Below are positions 1 to 6,677 of a stretch of 11,683 nucleotides of DNA, piece after piece (position 1 is the first letter of the stretch; each line of letters begins with the position of its first letter). A model generated the notes under the pieces. It saw only the letters and a list, made by a program, of their open reading frames with translations. It did no database searches and was not told the DNA's origin. Source of the stretch: Ignavibacteriota bacterium (GTDB taxonomy: Bacteria > Bacteroidota > Ignavibacteria > Tepidaquicellales > Tepidaquicellaceae); the NCBI GenBank assembly GCA_003135995.1, contig PNBM01000159.1:1-11683 (forward strand). The letters are read 5' to 3'. The position numbers were made by a program, and so were the translations under genes.

Positions 1-1246
1 CAATTGAACGTGATAAATATACTTCTACAGTATCATTTGTAGTTGGATTCCTGCTGTCGTAGTAGTCAATATTTATTCCGCCGCTTGCATCAACACAAAT
101 ATTTCCGAAATATTGATCTCTTCCGTTATTAATCGGGTCTTGATTTACACGAACCGGAGTGCTAAAGCTTGTTCCACCGTTTGTTGATTTGGCGAAACAA
201 ATATCAGGGTCACTTCCTGCAGGTGCAAGACTCTTCTGAGCCCATACAATATAAATATTTCCATTATATAAACCACCCGTTTTATCAACTGCCATCCACG
301 GAAAACTGTTAACACGTATAGCTGTTGATTTTAAATTTCCACGAATTCCATTAACATCAATTGCCTGTTCATTAGCAGTAAATGTCTGTCCACCGTTAGT
401 GGATTTTGCAAAACAAATATAATCTTCTGTATATGAACCTGTTGTGAGAGGTTCTGCACAAATCATATAAACATCACCGTTCGGTGCAGTGTTTATATTC
501 ACACCCTGTGAATAATGCCCGGAAAGCGGTGTTGTTATCTGCACTGCTGTTTGCCATGTTGTACCGCCATCTGTTGAACGTGAAAATTTTGCAGGCCATG
601 TTGAACCTGAAAAATCTGTCCAGGCACAATATTGATAATTATAATAAGGACTGGTAGATTTATCATCTATATACACATGATTTTTATCTTCCGAACTTGA
701 TGAAGCCACCGTAAAAGGTCCTGTCCAGGTTGTACCATTATCAGTACTACCATAATGAACAACTCCTGTGTATGCAGAGTTCAAAGCGTTCATAAAAACT
801 TTACCGCTGCTGTTAATAATAACAGACGGGTCTCCGCCATTCAGCAGAGATGCTGACAATTCATAACTACCAACCCAGTTAACACCTGTGTTCGTTGTTA
901 TCGCAAAACCTGTCCCGTAAAATGAAGGACTGTATGAATTCCATCCGGCTATTATTTTGCCGGGTACATTCGGATTTGCGAAAGCTTCGACCTCACTTTG
1001 TGTCGCCGTATGCGGAAAGGGTCTGAAGTTAGGACCTACAGCACTTATTCCCGAAGGGGAATTTATGTAAGCTATTTTTGTATTAACAGGTACCGGATAA
1101 TCAGTCGGAAGATACGGTGAAGATGTACCTGAAAAATAAACGTGTGTTTGTGGAATATTCCACTTTTGACTATCCTGAGTTTTTTGACCTGTAAAGATAA
1201 AAAACGCAAAGATAGAAATCGAGAGAAGAAGAAGTACTTTTTTCAT
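1..1246 (-). CDS. Exported Asp-box (BNR) beta-propeller protein, 3' end outside window
   Basis: The frame is open from an ATG at 1246-1244 to the left edge, giving 415 residues with no stop. Residues 1-20 form a signal peptide (MKKVLLLLSISIFAFFIFTG), so the protein is exported. Asp-box motifs of the S-T-D/N-x-G-x-T/S-W/F type start near residues 117, 167, 224, 282 and 354, which indicates a sialidase-like beta-propeller. It is clearly a paralog of the complete minus-strand protein at 1547-4393: both have the VGxNFR segment near residue 70, the LAPAGSD segment (here 340-346) and a VNQD..NNG segment. That protein ends in a T9SS sorting domain, so this one probably does too, but its C-terminus lies beyond the window. 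BNR proteins of this kind are often labelled exo-sialidase. I cannot identify a sialidase active site, so the substrate is unknown and a binding or structural role is equally possible. No Shine-Dalgarno is visible. Confidence 0.85.
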   Translation of the reverse strand, partial: MKKVLLLLSISIFAFFIFTGQKTQDSQKWNIPQTHVYFSGTSSPYLPTDYPVPVNTKIAYINSPSGISAVGPNFRPFPHTATQSEVEAFANPNVPGKIIAGWNSYSPSFYGTGFAITTNTGVNWVGSYELSASLLNGGDPSVIINSSGKVFMNALNSAYTGVVHYGSTDNGTTWTGPFTVASSSSEDKNHVYIDDKSTSPYYNYQYCAWTDFSGSTWPAKFSRSTDGGTTWQTAVQITTPLSGHYSQGVNINTAPNGDVYMICAEPLTTGSYTEDYICFAKSTNGGQTFTANEQAIDVNGIRGNLKSTAIRVNSFPWMAVDKTGGLYNGNIYIVWAQKSLAPAGSDPDICFAKSTNGGTSFSTPVRVNQDPINNGRDQYFGNICVDASGGINIDYYDSRNPTTNDTVEVYLSRSI

Positions 1247-1546
1247 TATCTTATATTAATTAATTAAAAAAATATACGAATTGTAAATCATTTCTTTTTT
1301 AAGAAATAATTTAGAACGGTAAAACAATAATGTAAAATAGAATATTAATAAATAAGATTCAACAGAAAATATTTAATATAAGCTAAATTAATCTTAATGA
1401 CTTATGGGCTAAATTATAAAATCTTTAGAATAAAAAACGGACAAATAATAGGCGACTCAATAATTTCATTTGATATCATAAATTAAATAAAAAAGCCTTT
1501 CAACAAAAGTTGAAAGGCTTTAAAATAAAATTAAATAAAATAAATT
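1247..1546. other. Intergenic region between the two propeller genes
   Basis: This 300-bp, very AT-rich stretch has no convincing gene. It holds the terminator of the upstream propeller gene (1492-1521, listed separately). The part nearest 1246 must carry the promoter of the downstream propeller gene, but no clean TTTG / TAnnTTTG or TTGACA / TATAAT pair stands out. A small AT-only hairpin, ATTTCTT / AAGAAAT with a TTTT loop, lies at 1290-1307; it may have no function. Confidence 0.6.
1492..1521 (-). terminator. Intrinsic terminator of the 948-aa propeller gene
   Basis: A perfect 13-bp inverted repeat (aaagcctttcaac, 1492-1504, against gttgaaaggcttt, 1509-1521) encloses a 4-nt loop. Read on the minus strand it lies 25 bp past the stop codon at 1547 and runs straight into a T-rich tract. 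This is a textbook Rho-independent terminator. It also means the paralog at 1-1246 probably needs its own promoter. Confidence 0.9.
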
Positions 1547-4393
1547 TTAATTAATCAGCATCATTCTCTTTATATCCGAGTATCCCATTGATTCAAGTTT
1601 ATAGAAATAAACACCACTCGATAAATCTGCAGCATTAAAATCTACTGAATAAGATCCGGGTGATTTTACTTCGTTTACTAATTGTCTGACTTCTCTTCCG
1701 AGAATGTCATAAATTTTCATTGTAACTAATCCTTGTTTCGGTATATCATAACTTATTTTAGTTACAGGGTTAAACGGATTCGGATAATTTTGTTTCAAAG
1801 CATAAGTAGTAGGAATCGGACTGCTAATATTTTTTTCACCTAACGGTATAATGTTAAAACACATATTCGCTCTGTATCCCGGCGATGTTGCTGTCCAGGC
1901 TGCAGTGCATCCGTCACCGGTCGGAAGGTCAGTATAATAACCAACCATCATATTAGTTTGTGAAGTAGCATTAACATTCGAATATGCCGTCCAAGCTGCA
2001 TTATTATAGCACACTTCAATTAATATGTTACTTACTCCATCCCAATAAAATGATGAAGTAAGAGGGATTGTTTGCCAGCCTGTACCGGCAACTGTATACG
2101 TACCGCTGAAGCAGGTTGTCCAGCCCGAGTTAACAAATGCGGTAATTGATGTTGAAGATGTATTTTGGAATCTGACATTAAATCCGTTCATTGCCGGTCC
2201 GCCAACAGAAATAACATCAAACGCAATAGTTGAAATATTACCGGGATTCAATCCTGAACCCGCTATCTCAGAAGCTAAATACAAAATATCTGTTCTTCCA
2301 TCTTCCCAATATGTTGAGAATGGATAGCCTGATGAATTTGTACCTGTTCCAATACATGCATTGGTCAACTGAATTATTTTGAATTTTAATAAAGCCGTTG
2401 AATCCATATTATGATTCGAGGAATTATCTCTTGCAAAGATACGATAGAATATTGAATCGTTAATATTTACATCCGCTTGTACCGAATTAAATGGTGCAGC
2501 CCATATTGAGCCTGATGTATTTGCAAGATTAAATCTTTTCGATAATGTTGCAGGTGTATTCTTATACCATTTTACCCACGCTGAGTCAACACCGATATTA
2601 TCCGTTACTGTAGCTGAAACTGTAACAGGCCATGAAGCTTTTGGTGTATTACCAATTGGAGTATGTGTAATTACGGGTTTCACTGTATCTGCGGATGCAA
2701 CGAAAGTATAAAAATTAGTCGGAGCACTTGCAGGAGCAGTTACGGTTCTGCTCAATGAATCTGTAGTAGTTAAATAATAATTGTATGTCCCTGCACCACC
2801 CATCGTAATATTACCTGTCCAGTTTGTTCCGCTTGAATTTGTCAACTGAACCAATGTCCAGGTTGTAGTTGGTTGTAATCTGTAATATAATCTTGTTAAG
2901 CTGGGATTAATTCCCGAACCTGAAGGAGAAATTGAACAATTAACTGCTCTCGTACCTGTTGTTTGTTCTGTATTTCCTAGTGGAGTATGTGCAATTGAAG
3001 GACCTAAATCTATCGGGGCAGTCCATGCCTGCATCGAACCTGTTTTATTATCAAACCAGAAAGGCCAAATTTTTCCATTTGCACAAGTAATTCCTATATA
3101 ATCTCCCGCATAATCACTAAATTCCGGTGCGGGTTTCCATCTGTGGTCACTTACTTTAATATCAGTCCATGTTGTTCCGCCGTCTAACGAACGTGACATA
3201 TATGTTTCGCAAGAATCACCAACAGATGGATAATTTCTGTTATCATAATAAAGCACATTCACACCACCACCTGGGTCAACACATACAGTTGGGAACCACT
3301 GAACTTTTCCGTTATTAGCAGCATCCTGATTTACTCTGATACCTGCTGACCAGGTTGTTCCGCCGTCAGTTGATTTGTGAAGAATAACATCTGCATCACT
3401 TCCTGCCGGTGCTAAACCCTTTTCACATTCAACAATATAAATCCATCCATTTCTTGTGCCACCGGATTTATCACAAGCAATTCTTGGAAAATCGTTTACT
3501 CTCAATCCCCAACCGTTGAAGGGAGTTATGCGCATCGGTCCTGTTGCATAAATAGTTTCATTCGCAGTCCAACTCACACCGCCATTAGTTGACTTCGAAA
3601 ATCCAATTCCAACTGAACCACTACTTTGCTTAGACCAACAAGCATATACTGCTCCACCGGGACCAACGACAATATCAGCGCCCTGAGACATAATTGTTGG
3701 GTTGTTAATTGCTTGAGCTGTTGACCAGCTTACACCACCATTTGTCGTATATGAAACTCCTATTGGATATGCACCGCTCCACATTGTCCAGGCTGTATAT
3801 GTTCTTCCATAATAAGGACTTGATGGAACATCATCAGAGCAAGAAAGATTTTTATCCGAGCTACTCCCATAAATTGTATATGGTGTTGACCAGTTCACTC
3901 CATAATTAGTAGAATATGTACCATACATAAACGCAGTTCCGTTCGTGTTTAATGAAGTAAAGATAAATACCCCATTTTTATCAATCGCAGGAGCGGGATC
4001 ACTCGTATTTGCCGGTTCATTCGGCATTAAATCAGTACCATACCAATTCAATCCACCGTTTGTACTTACATAATCTCCCTGTCCATAAGAAGAACCGGCA
4101 GTTGTGTTAGCAGAGCCAAAAAGTAACATTGGCTGATTTGGATTTGACGCAAGATAAACTTCATCCTGCTGATTAGAGTTCGGTAGAACTCTGAAATTTG
4201 CACCGACTGATAGTACACCGGCAGGAGTATAATATACTGTAGTTTCTTTGTTTGGATTTTCCCACGGAGTGAGAACTCCGGGAAGTCTTTGATACTTGCC
4301 TAACGGTGGCTTAACGGTTATTGTCCATCTCTCCTGAGAATAAGCCTGACCTACTACCACCAAAAGAAGTAATACGTAAAACAATTTTTTCAT
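1547..4393 (-). CDS. T9SS-exported multidomain Asp-box (BNR) beta-propeller protein
   Basis: A complete 948-residue secreted protein. Residues 1-19 are a signal peptide ending AYS|Q. Residues about 60-460 carry six Asp boxes starting near 110, 161, 217, 268, 341 and 402 (for example STDGGTTW and SLDGGTTW), consistent with a six-bladed sialidase-like propeller. Two Ig-like modules follow, each opening with an I-x-HTP-L/I-GNT motif (467-475 and 575-583, 108 residues apart). Residues about 680-850 form a Cys- and aromatic-rich beta domain. Residues about 862-948 are a type-A T9SS C-terminal domain (NYPNPFNPVTKISYDI, KIYDILGREV, GVYFYKL). It should cross the outer membrane through T9SS and be released or surface-anchored after removal of that domain. 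It is a paralog of the gene at 1-1246 and divergent from the Dus gene. Sialidase activity is not demonstrated by the sequence, since catalytic Arg/Tyr/Glu residues cannot be assigned by eye. Substrate binding or an adhesin-like role is possible. Confidence 0.9.
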   Translation of the reverse strand: MKKLFYVLLLLVVVGQAYSQERWTITVKPPLGKYQRLPGVLTPWENPNKETTVYYTPAGVLSVGANFRVLPNSNQQDEVYLASNPNQPMLLFGSANTTAGSSYGQGDYVSTNGGLNWYGTDLMPNEPANTSDPAPAIDKNGVFIFTSLNTNGTAFMYGTYSTNYGVNWSTPYTIYGSSSDKNLSCSDDVPSSPYYGRTYTAWTMWSGAYPIGVSYTTNGGVSWSTAQAINNPTIMSQGADIVVGPGGAVYACWSKQSSGSVGIGFSKSTNGGVSWTANETIYATGPMRITPFNGWGLRVNDFPRIACDKSGGTRNGWIYIVECEKGLAPAGSDADVILHKSTDGGTTWSAGIRVNQDAANNGKVQWFPTVCVDPGGGVNVLYYDNRNYPSVGDSCETYMSRSLDGGTTWTDIKVSDHRWKPAPEFSDYAGDYIGITCANGKIWPFWFDNKTGSMQAWTAPIDLGPSIAHTPLGNTEQTTGTRAVNCSISPSGSGINPSLTRLYYRLQPTTTWTLVQLTNSSGTNWTGNITMGGAGTYNYYLTTTDSLSRTVTAPASAPTNFYTFVASADTVKPVITHTPIGNTPKASWPVTVSATVTDNIGVDSAWVKWYKNTPATLSKRFNLANTSGSIWAAPFNSVQADVNINDSIFYRIFARDNSSNHNMDSTALLKFKIIQLTNACIGTGTNSSGYPFSTYWEDGRTDILYLASEIAGSGLNPGNISTIAFDVISVGGPAMNGFNVRFQNTSSTSITAFVNSGWTTCFSGTYTVAGTGWQTIPLTSSFYWDGVSNILIEVCYNNAAWTAYSNVNATSQTNMMVGYYTDLPTGDGCTAAWTATSPGYRANMCFNIIPLGEKNISSPIPTTYALKQNYPNPFNPVTKISYDIPKQGLVTMKIYDILGREVRQLVNEVKSPGSYSVDFNAADLSSGVYFYKLESMGYSDIKRMMLIN

Positions 4394-4498
4394 AAAAAAA
4401 ATAATTAAATTTAGAAGGATAATTCAAAATAGCTGAATTATCTCATAAAAAAAACACAAAATTTCAATTTTTTAAAGCGTTTTTATTTGTTAAATTAA
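4394..4498. promoter_or_regulatory. Divergent promoter region, propeller gene / Dus gene
   Basis: This 105-bp AT-rich gap lies between two divergent start codons, so it must hold both promoters unless either gene is read from a distant start. On the minus strand a CTATTTTG block (complement of 4425-4432), about 31 nt upstream of the ATG, resembles the Bacteroidota TAnnTTTG -7 element. I could not find a TTTG box at the usual spacing. No Shine-Dalgarno precedes either start. Confidence 0.35.
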
Positions 4499-5506
4499 AT
4501 GAAATTATTTTATATTAAAAAATTGGATTCATTCAATAAAATATTTGACAAGAAACTTGCATTAGCTCCTATGGAAGATGTTACTGAGCCGCCGTTCAGG
4601 TTGATTTGTAAAAGACTTGGCTCGGACATTTCCTACACGGAATTTATATCTTCGGAAGGATTGATTAGGGATGCACGTAAAGCAAGAAATAAACTCGTTT
4701 ATTATGAAGAAGAAAGACCTGTCGGAATACAAATTTTCGGGGCTGATACAGGAGTTATGATTGAAGCCGCAAAAATTGCAGAATCTGCGAATCCTGACTT
4801 CATAGATATTAATTGCGGGTGCTGGGTTAAAGATGTAGCTTTACGCGGTGCCGGAGCAGGTTTATTAAAAGATATTCCGAAAATGCGTGAAATCGCAGAA
4901 TCAATTATTAAAAATGTAAAATTACCGGTAACATTAAAAACAAGGCTTGGATGGGATAGCGATTCAATTGTTATACTCGAAGTTGCAAAAATCATGGAAA
5001 ATATAGGAATCAAGGCGCTTACAGTACACTGCAGGCTTAGAAATCAGGGAAATAAAGGTGATGCAGACTGGAGCTGGGTTAAGAAAATTAAAGACAGCGG
5101 AATTACAATTCCTATTATAGTAAATGGAAATATTAAAACTCCTGAAGATGTAAAATTTGTTTTCGAAAATTATTTACCCGATGCGGTTATGATTGGTCAG
5201 GGTGCAATAAATAATCCGTGGATTTTCAGACAATCAAAATTTTTTCTTGAAAAAGGTTATCCTGAACCCGAACCATCGCTTGAAGAAAGAATAGATGTTT
5301 GTCTGGAACATTTGAGATTGGCTGTCGAACTCAAAGGAGAAAAATACGGAGTACTTGAATTCAGGAAACATTATTCGGGTTACCTGAGAAATATGAAAAA
5401 TGTAGCTAAATTCAGGCTCGAATTGATGCAGTTTACTGAACACGAACCGATTAAGGATAAATTGCTCAGGCTTAGAGAGAATTACGATTTAATTGAAAAC
5501 GATTAA
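4499..5506 (+). CDS. dusB: tRNA-dihydrouridine synthase (DusB/NifR3-like)
   Basis: This 335-residue protein has the order of motifs of the FMN-dependent Dus family, which reduces specific uridines in tRNA to dihydrouridine with NAD(P)H. Near the N-terminus is LAPMEDVTEPPFR (22-34), then PVGIQIFGAD (74-83), the catalytic-Cys segment INCGCWVKD (104-112; Cys108 by alignment), GAGAGLL (117-123), VTLKTRLGW (144-152), VHCRLR (176-181), IVNGNI (207-212) and MIGQGAINNPWIF (231-243). Together these describe the TIM barrel, followed by the helical tRNA-binding domain at about 260-335. The length is normal. Departures from the usual signatures are GCW instead of GCP after the catalytic Cys, HCRLR instead of HGRTR, and GQG instead of GRG/GRA. 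The start is the first ATG with family homology soon after it; no Shine-Dalgarno is visible. The family is certain. The DusB subgroup, and so the exact tRNA position modified, is less so. Confidence 0.9.
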   Translation: MKLFYIKKLDSFNKIFDKKLALAPMEDVTEPPFRLICKRLGSDISYTEFISSEGLIRDARKARNKLVYYEEERPVGIQIFGADTGVMIEAAKIAESANPDFIDINCGCWVKDVALRGAGAGLLKDIPKMREIAESIIKNVKLPVTLKTRLGWDSDSIVILEVAKIMENIGIKALTVHCRLRNQGNKGDADWSWVKKIKDSGITIPIIVNGNIKTPEDVKFVFENYLPDAVMIGQGAINNPWIFRQSKFFLEKGYPEPEPSLEERIDVCLEHLRLAVELKGEKYGVLEFRKHYSGYLRNMKNVAKFRLELMQFTEHEPIKDKLLRLRENYDLIEND

Positions 5507-5536
5507 TATTTTTAAAAGTATTTTGATATCGGCAGT

Positions 5537-5558
5537 ATTAGCCAAAATGCTGATTTTT
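5537..5558 (+). terminator. Weak candidate terminator after the Dus gene
   Basis: A short stem (ATTAGC at 5537-5542 with GCTGAT at 5549-5554, including one G-T pair) around a 6-nt loop is followed directly by TTTT. It begins 31 bp after the Dus stop codon. The stem is short and AT-rich, so this is only a candidate. Confidence 0.35.
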
Positions 5559-5608
5559 GCTTAAAAATGATGTTTTTGATGTTTTTTTAAATATAATTTT
5601 TGCTTGCA

Positions 5609-5858
5609 GAACTATTCTGCACACTTGCGGAACTCTTCTGCAAGCATGAGGACTCTTCTGCAAGCCTGAAAAACTCTTCTGCAAGCATGAGGAACTCTTC
5701 TGAAAGCATGAGGACTCTTCTGCAAGCATGAAAAACACTTCTGCAAGCATGAGGAACTTTTGCTCATGCCTGCAGAACTTCATCTCATGTCTGAAAAACT
5801 TTATCTCAAGCCTGAGGAACTTCATTGCAAACTTCAAGTGTTTCATCTCAAGCTTAAA
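5609..5858. repeat. Degenerate 21-bp tandem repeat (minisatellite), 12 units
   Basis: Twelve head-to-tail units follow one another without spacers, starting at 5609, 5630, 5651, 5671, 5692, 5713, 5733, 5754, 5775, 5796, 5817 and 5838. The consensus of the first seven is gaactcttctgc followed by aagcatgag. Units 8-12 drift toward gaacttcatctc followed by aagcctgag. Ten units are 21 bp; units 3 and 6 have lost one base. A 21-bp period equals seven codons, so heptad-like peptides appear on both strands (for example LQKSFSG on minus and NFISSLR on plus). The two 20-bp units and in-repeat stops break every long frame. A 49-codon plus-strand frame (5728-5877) survives across the last units. I see it as a decayed repeat, possibly once coding, not a working gene. 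Confidence 0.85.
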
Positions 5859-5927
5859 GAAAACCATTAAAAATTAACGGAATTCTTTTACACACTTTAA
5901 GTGTTCTAATGAAAATATAGTATCCTC

Positions 5928-5965
5928 TGTCTTGGGAATCTCCTGAAATTTTGGAGTGTACAAGA
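5928..5965 (+). repeat. Left-end imperfect hairpin of the IS200-like element
   Basis: TCTTG (5930-5934) pairs with CAAGA (5961-5965), and CTCC (5940-5943) pairs with GGAG (5953-5956), separated by an internal loop. The 5' arm matches the right-end hairpin over about 18 nt with two substitutions and one gap. It lies 70 bp upstream of the transposase start. Confidence 0.6.
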
Positions 5966-6035
5966 GTAATAAAAGTGTAATAAATACTATTAAAAAAAAT
6001 TGATATTTATTTGTTAATATTTTAAAAATGATGTT

Positions 6036-6497
6036 ATGACAAACACTTATACTCAACTATACGTTCAGATTGTAATTGCCGTAAAAGGCAGAGAAAATCT
6101 GATATTAGAAAGACATCGCATGGAACTGGAAAATTATATCCGGGAAATAGCGACAAAAAAAAATTGTAAAGTCCTTGCAATCTATTGCAACCCCGACCAT
6201 TCTCATATTCTCGTTGAATTGGATTCTTCAATATCTATATCGAACTTAATATTTTACATCAAAGCTTATTCTTCAAAATATATAAATGATAATAACTGGA
6301 TGCCGGGTGTATTCGACTGGCAGGACGGATTTGGCGCGTTTACATATTCAAAATCACAAATAAATGACCTGTCAAAATATATTTTAAATCAGCAGGACCA
6401 CCATAAAAGAAAACTGTTTAGAGAAGAATTTATTACGATTTTGCGTAATTCTGAAATTGATTACGACGAGCAATTCTTGTTTGAATGGTACGATTAG
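6036..6497 (+). CDS. tnpA: IS200/IS605-family Y1 transposase (TnpA, Y1_Tnp)
   Basis: This 153-residue protein is a single-domain HUH/Y1 transposase, which cuts and rejoins single-stranded DNA at hairpin ends. It opens with TNTYTQLYVQIVIAVKGRENL, typical of the Bacteroidota branch of this family. The metal-binding HUH motif is PDHSHIL (His55 and His57), with Ser where a bulky hydrophobic residue is usual. WQDGFGAFTYSKSQI (95-109) follows. The catalytic Tyr is very probably Tyr115 in SKYILNQQDHH, with Gln119 four residues later on the same helix. The length is normal and the frame is intact, so the enzyme may be active. No Shine-Dalgarno is visible. Two out-of-frame ATGs at 6028 and 6031 open a tiny frame whose TGA overlaps the tnpA ATG. 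The gene sits between two related hairpins that mark the ends of the element. Confidence 0.93.
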   Translation: MTNTYTQLYVQIVIAVKGRENLILERHRMELENYIREIATKKNCKVLAIYCNPDHSHILVELDSSISISNLIFYIKAYSSKYINDNNWMPGVFDWQDGFGAFTYSKSQINDLSKYILNQQDHHKRKLFREEFITILRNSEIDYDEQFLFEWYD

Positions 6498-6539
6498 AAT
6501 TCTTTTTTGTTTTCACATTTCGTTTAATGCAATTCTATT

Positions 6540-6580
6540 TGTCTCGGGGAGTCTCCTGTTCTTTAGGGACTCCCGAGACA
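6540..6580 (+). repeat. Right-end imperfect hairpin of the IS200-like element
   Basis: TGTCTCGGG (6540-6548) pairs perfectly with CCCGAGACA (6572-6580). Pairing continues AGTC/GACT and CC/GG after single-base bulges at G6549 and T6554, closing on a 9-nt loop. This gives 15 bp in all. It lies 42 bp after the tnpA stop. The bulged shape and its match to the left-end hairpin favour a transposase-recognition site. The sequence after it is A-rich, not a T-run, so it is a poor terminator for tnpA. Confidence 0.7.
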
Positions 6581-6667
6581 AAGATTTAAATTTTTATTTG
6601 ACTTTAATTAATTATTCCTTTTTACTTTATTCGATAAAAATATTTCATAACCATCACATTTAAAATC

Positions 6668-6672
6668 GGAGG
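6668..6672 (+). promoter_or_regulatory. Strong Shine-Dalgarno of the slipin gene
   Basis: GGAGG lies 5 nt before the ATG at 6678. It fixes that start, and it is the only canonical Shine-Dalgarno in front of any gene in this window. Confidence 0.8.
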
Positions 6673-6677
6673 ATAAA

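Larger units (their letters stand above)
5928..6580 (+). mobile_element. IS200/IS605-type insertion sequence, about 650 bp, apparently complete
   Basis: The proposed element consists of a full-length Y1 transposase gene (6036-6497) between two imperfect hairpins. Their 5' arms are nearly the same and in direct orientation: TGTCTTGGGAATCTCCTG at 5928-5945 and TGTCTCGGGGAGTCTCCTG at 6540-6558. IS200/IS605 elements lack terminal inverted repeats and instead carry subterminal imperfect palindromes at both ends, recognised as single-stranded DNA by TnpA, so this layout fits. There is no tnpB or omega-RNA gene, which makes it the IS200-like or RAYT-like organisation. The exact cleavage sites lie outside the hairpins and cannot be fixed from one copy, so the limits given are minimum limits. 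Confidence 0.7.

Noticed and set aside
3709..3909. Plus-strand frame inside the propeller gene
   Set aside because: It is a shadow of a clearly coding minus-strand frame with conserved domains.
5609..5858. Possible CRISPR array
   Set aside because: The 21-bp units are directly joined with no unique spacers, they diverge gradually, and no cas gene is near.
5538..5867. Minus-strand 109-codon frame across the tandem repeat
   Set aside because: It is open only because the repeat lacks stops in this direction. The peptide pattern changes register at the 20-bp units, and there is no ribosome binding site or recognisable domain.
5874..6056. Minus-strand 60-codon frame across the left end of the IS
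   Set aside because: It crosses the left-end hairpin and the tnpA start, has no ribosome binding site, and shows only a low-complexity hydrophobic stretch expected from AT-rich DNA.
6540..6580. Right-end hairpin read as a Rho-independent terminator
   Set aside because: An A-rich stretch follows it instead of a T-run, the stem is bulged, and its 5' arm matches the hairpin at the other end of the element.
6597..6630. Promoter with TTTG and TACTTTAT for the slipin gene
   Set aside because: The spacing of 22 bp and the poor match to TAnnTTTG make it no better than chance in AT-rich DNA.
6457..6663. Plus-strand 68-codon frame after tnpA
   Set aside because: It overlaps the end of tnpA and runs through the right-end hairpin. 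Its translation has no family resemblance.
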